A DNA stretch of 64,000 nucleotides from Glandiceps talaboti. Lineage: Eukaryota > Hemichordata > Enteropneusta > Spengelidae. Position numbers and translations under genes: made by a program. Numbering within the stretch: position 1 is the first letter of the stretch; each line of letters opens with the position of its first letter. Positions 59,596 through 64,000 of this stretch are shown here, one piece after another. The stretch covers positions 20,507,806 through 20,571,805 of the forward strand of contig NC_135567.1 of the NCBI RefSeq assembly GCF_964340395.1, read 5' to 3'. The notes below the pieces were generated by a model. It did no database searches. It was not told where the DNA came from and worked only from the letters and a program-made list of their open reading frames with translations.

Positions 59596-62500
59596 TCAAA
59601 ATGGTGGCTTGACAAGTTCTCTGTTGCCAAGAGTGCGAAGTAACTGTATAACATCTGTATTTGGGTCTCCGCTATCAGGTTTAATCTCAGGGTGGAACTT
59701 GTCCATATGTTTTTTCAACTCTCGCTTACGGTTAAATCCTTTACCACAGTGATTACAGACAGCTGGTTTCAGTCCGGTGTGTTGCCTACGATGTACATAA
59801 AAATTAGCCTTGTCACTAAACCTTGCTCCACAGTCTTCACACAGGAAAGGTTTCTCTCCCGTGTGTGTCCTAACATGCTGTGCAAGATGATGTTTCCGAG
59901 TAAATGCCTTTTCGCAAAACTGGCATTTGTGCGGCCGTTCACGAACAGCGTCGTGAATCTTTAAATGTTTCCTGTAAGTTCCGCGTAGTTGGAACCGTTT
60001 ACCACACTGCTCACATTTATGTTTTCTATTGCCAATATGTACTTCATTATGTATCGTCAGATAACGTTTACTTGGGAACATCTTTTTACAAATTGGACAC
60101 TCAAACTGCTCATTTGAATGACAATCAGTGAAGTGTATTCGTAGATATTTTCGTAATGTGAAAGTCTTGTGGCAAACTTTACATTGATATGGTCTTTCCA
60201 AAGCATGCACTGATTTTATATGCATTTCTAAACTGGTTTCGGATATGAACTTACGACTACACTTGTCACAAGGGAATGGTCGATCACCTGTATGGTTTCG
60301 CATATGTATTACCATTGCACCTAATAGCTGGGATTTCCCACAAACCTTACAAGTATATTTTACAGACGGGTTTATGTCTTTTTCTGTCGGCTCAGTAGAC
60401 ACCATATTGACCTCTCCTGTAGTACCACTTCCATGAACAGATGTTTTAACAATAGACGTATGATTGACAGACATATTATCAACAGATGTACCAACGACAG
60501 GTGCATTATTGGTAGACATACCAACGACAGATGCATTATTGGTAGACGTACCAACGACAGGTGCATTATCGACAGATGTACCAACGACAGGTGCATTATT
60601 GGCAAACGTACCAACGACAGATGTATTATCAACAGATGTTTTCAAGTTTAATAGTTTTTCGGCACTAAGTATTTCCTTATAATAATATAAGTTCAGATGT
60701 GCTGACTGCCGAGATTTTGACGTGAATTCTTCACCACAATGTTTACACGTATACAGTTTCTTACGTTTTTCTACAAGTGCTTGCTGGAGTGATTCATCTT
60801 TGGGTGTTTTAACAGTGCGATTCTTTTTACGTTTTCTACGTCCACCTTTTTTTTGATAATCAATATCAATATCAATATCCTTCGCTTCATTTCCATGTTC
60901 AGTAATATTTTGTTGTAATCCCTCGGTGATCCATCTTGGGCGACCCCTTTTCCTTTTCCCACTAATAACTTCCGTGTTCCCATCACTTCCCACAAGGCTT
61001 TCCTTCTGTTTGAGTCCACTGGAAAGTTTTCTTGGGCGACCCCTTTTCCGTTTCTGATTTGTAGTCTGAGAGCTGTCTTCACCAGTCTGTTTCCTTTCTT
61101 CACATTTCAAACCATCAGCACTGTTATCAGGTTGTTGTGTTTTCTCCAAGTCACTTTGGGGTACATCTGTAGTAGAGTCAATCTCTTGTTGAATGTCTTT
61201 GTTTTTCTCAGTTTCACTTTGATGTTTTGATAGTGGCTCACCTCTAGGTTGTAGGTTACCTGTAAGTTGTTGGTTATCCTGCAATGGTTGGCCATCTCTG
61301 TGTGGTTGGCTATCTGTAAGTTGCTCTACAATTATGAGTTCTTTGTCATCCTTGATATCATTGTATGGTTGTCCAGTGGCAAGGAGTTGGTTGTCTTGGA
61401 TTGGTTGACCATCCCTATGTGGTTGGCCAGTTACAAGTGGTTGGTCAGCCCTGCAGGGTTGGACATTCCGACATGGTTGTCCAGTGGCAAGGAGTTGGTT
61501 ATCCTGAATTGGTTGGTCATACCTATCTAAAGATACTGCAACCCTCTGTACATCATCTTGTCTGCCCTGATTTTCCTCTCTACGAACCACAGAATCTTTA
61601 TCTCTGCTCATCTCTTGTGTTTTCAGGCCCACAGTTCCTGATGAAAACGTCATACTTTCTTGGTTTTGAGAACGTTCCATCATATTCTTGCTCCCTACAA
61701 CATCATTTATGTTTTGTCCTGGTGATACATTGCTGTCTTCAATCACACCATGGTTTTGATTGGTTGATTTATCTGAAATCTGTATTCCAGTTCTCCTGTC
61801 ATCTCCTTGTTCTATTGATTCGTCAACACCATCTGTACTTTCAGTATCATCCTGATCTGAATGTACACACTGTAACACTACCTCTCGTTCTACAAAGTGA
61901 TGAGGGTGTGTTATCTCTTTCTCCTCATTTTGTGACACGTACACACTAATCCCATAACTTGTTTGTTGTGCATGGTCGATATTACTCACGATCTCACCTT
62001 CCCTGTCTTGTTTGTTTGTTGGTTGGTGCATTCCTTCAGTTTGAGCATCATTGGATATTTGTTGCAAAGGCACAGATGATTTCTTGAATGGTGGTGTTGG
62101 TACTGTCAACATACAGGGCCTTGATTTTGATGTTGGTATAGCTGAAACAGAGGGCGCTGTTTCTGATGGCACTATAGATGACATAGAGGGCGCTGTTTCA
62201 GTTGTGGGTATTGCTGACAGAGAGGGCGCTGTTTCAGGTGTGGGTATTGCTGACATAGTGGGTGCTGTTTCTTCTGGTTGCGGTCCAAATTCCTGTTCTG
62301 ATGACAGCTTTTCAACATCATACATTGCAATGAATGCTATTCTCTCAAACTTACTGACATCCTCCATGTACTCTTCCACATCACTTAATAAATTCTGAAA
62401 TGAGAAAAAGAACAAATACAGAATTATTTAAATGTAATGATGACAAATCTATATCTTAAACCACTTAGCTGAAGGTAATACTTGTAATCACTTAGAGATC

Positions 62501-63164
62501 ATGAATATGTATTGTTCATCTAACATATATGCTAACTCCCATGATTCAACAGTGGACATTCATAGGACAATGTGAAACAATTTTCGGTTTGGAGTTTCTT
62601 GTCAATTGCTAAATTCATGTGGTGTAAAATCATGAAATTACTTTCCAGGAGCCAAAGTTTATGTAAAAAGCCCTTCTTTCCTGGAGTGGTGTTCCCCTCA
62701 AAGTTTATGTAAAAAGTCCTTCTTTCCTGGAGTGGTGTCCCCCCTCAAAGTTTATGTAAAAAGCCCCTCTTTCCTGGAGTGGTGTCCCCTTTATTATCTT
62801 ATGTCTGAAATCAGACAACACTGATAAGTGAACTTACCTCAATCCATTGTAAATGATGAGCTGTTATTCTGAACTGATCTACACATGTGTCAAATTCTGG
62901 TGTATATTTGTTTTTTAGTAACAAAGCTACAGTTTTCTCTGTTTTGCCATCGGTAACGATGTCCAGTTCCACTATATAAACACAAAGACTAATACTACTG
63001 TACAGTTCTACTATAGCTTCATTGATGATACGTTTTACAACTAACACATGTTTGACAGGATCTTCACTTTGTAGCACGTTTTTCCCAACAAATTGAATTC
63101 CAAAATGTTGAAATAACAGTTCATTCATGAGAGCGTAAGACTTAGTTAGAGTTGTGGCTTCCAT
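59596..63164 (-). CDS. AT-hook plus C2H2 zinc-finger protein C, two exons, 1041 aa
   Basis: Exons 63164-62838 (109 codons, ATG 63164, donor GTAAGT) and 62394-59596 (stop TGA), joined in phase 0. The longer upstream frame has only a TTG, so the internal ATG (MEATTLTKSYALMN) is used. Exon 1 encodes an unrecognised ~110-residue domain with alternating hydrophobic strands (VKHVLVVKRIINEAIVEL, TVALLLKNKY). Exon 2 encodes Ser/Pro repeats (ETAPSMSAIPT type) and a GQP/DNQ-rich region. Two AT-hooks (KRKRGRPRK ~560, GKRKRGRPRW ~590) and a basic patch GGRRKRKKNR follow. Next come one orphan finger-like CKHCGEEF at ~655, about seven 10-residue NAPVVGTSVD units, then eight fingers at ~785-1025 (CKVCGKSQ, CDKCSRKF, CKVCHKTF, CPICKKMF, CEQCGKRF, CQFCEKAF, CEDCGARF, CNHCGKGF). 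TGEKPF-type linkers are present. Likely a DNA-binding nuclear regulator. The last residues (NRELVKPPF) derive from a MITE-A end. Confidence 0.9.
62395..62837. other. Intron of zinc-finger gene C with a ~60-bp repeat
   Basis: Three copies of a unit containing TTTATGTAAAAAGCCCTTCT and TTCCTGGAGTGGTGTCCCC at about 62655-62790. The intron has standard GT-AG ends on the minus strand. Confidence 0.85.
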
Positions 63165-63270
63165 TGTAGGGTTGTTATTTCTTATCTCCACTGTAGGGTT
63201 CTTTTTTCTCAGCAATCCTCACTAACAAGTAATTTACACTCTTCACAAATTCTGTTGAATCAAGAAAGAG

Positions 63271-63312
<42 letters not shown>

Positions 63313-63313
63313 C

Positions 63314-63364
<51 letters not shown>

Positions 63365-64000
63365 GTTACTAATAAAGTGCTAGTATCCAATACTAAGGAA
63401 AGTTCAGAAGTGCTGTACAATTACATGTTGAAAGGCAGTCAGAAAAAGTATACATTGCACAGACTATAAAGTTTAAAGTTTATTTATTTTCTAAAGTGCC
63501 TTTTCTAAATATTCAAAAGTGCTGTACATAAAAAAGATTTAAAAGCATGGTAAAACAATATAATAAAGCTAAAACCAACAAATTGGTTACAATAATTACA
63601 AAAAGGCTAAAATATAAAATATAAATAGGAAACATAAAATTGTCATAAAATTGCCCAAAATATTTATTGATATCATACACATGTAGTCGGCACATGATTC
63701 TGATTCTTGTTGAAAATATATTTATATGCTGTTGTATTTGAGGGATATCTCAGAGTTCGTACCATTTTTCACAGTTTTTTGGGGTTTGTTGTTGTTGTTG
63801 TTGGTTTTTTGTTTGTTTGTTTTTTTGTTGTTGTGTTTTGTTGTGTTTTTTTTTGTTTTTGTTTTTGTTTTTTTGTTGTTTTTTTTTTGGGGGGGGGGGG
63901 TCAAACCAAAAATCAGTCACTGTGTTTTTGGATAAATCATATTGGGGTATTGGAGATGTACTGCATATTTCTGGAAGGTATAATTTAGCATATTTATTTG
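63165..64000. other. 5' flank of zinc-finger gene C with (AATC)n and poly-T/G
   Basis: (AATC)n array at 63269-63364. A GTTT/TTTG-rich tract at 63788-63880 ends in about ten G. No gene is seen. The segment 63465-63540 repeats an AAAGTGC(C/T) ... AAAAGTGCTGTACA word found at 63400, suggesting a small local repeat. Confidence 0.6.

Noticed and set aside
62811-63215. Start of zinc-finger C at 63215
   Set aside because: The codon there is TTG, not ATG; the first ATG in frame is at 63164.

Overview
The window is nuclear DNA from an animal, most likely a marine invertebrate. Genes are split by GT-AG introns of 0.1-3 kb that are full of microsatellites, minisatellites and short transposons. The gene families (PLAT-lipoxygenase, mitochondrial LDHD, tandem C2H2 zinc-finger genes) are metazoan. 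The style fits an AT-rich invertebrate deuterostome such as a hemichordate or amphioxus, or a lophotrochozoan; the sequence alone does not settle the phylum. Nothing bacterial, plasmid-like or CRISPR-like is present.

Layout. 0.6-7.0 kb (+): 3' half of a lipoxygenase gene (LOX1), its 5' exons lying before the window. 9.1-9.7 kb: relic of a LINE 3' end. 10.4-21.9 kb (+): a second lipoxygenase (LOX2) with its N-terminal PLAT domain, twelve exons, and the same exon lengths as LOX1 over the shared part. 24.5-26.9 kb (-) and 28.9-35.0 kb (+): two divergent, intron-free C2H2 zinc-finger genes, an inverted duplicate pair sharing N-terminus, proximal upstream DNA and a 15-residue acidic repeat expanded separately in each. 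36.3-47.3 kb (-): a complete D-lactate dehydrogenase gene (LDHD, 518 aa) that can be spliced by hand from 12 coding exons in frame, plus one duplicated exon that looks mutually exclusive. 50.6-54.3 kb (+): a tiny five-exon gene for a 70-aa signal-peptide / Ala-Thr-rich / hydrophobic-tail protein, invisible to simple ORF calling. 56.5-57.5 kb: a 0.9-kb (GAT/GGT)n satellite. 59.6-63.2 kb (-): a two-exon AT-hook plus C2H2 zinc-finger gene whose last codons come from a transposon end.

The genes do not form an operon or one pathway. The lipoxygenases oxygenate polyunsaturated fatty acids, LDHD oxidises D-lactate in mitochondria, and the three zinc-finger proteins are probable DNA-binding regulators. 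Three MITE-like families (A about 250 bp, B about 400 bp, C about 110-150 bp), tRNA-derived SINE pieces and LINE tails recur between and inside the genes. The main candidates for novelty are the mini-mucin-like gene, the LDHD exon pair, the tandem 5' splice-site array in an LDHD intron, the inverted zinc-finger pair with its in-frame 'after-stop' repeat tail, and the MITE-derived C-terminus.
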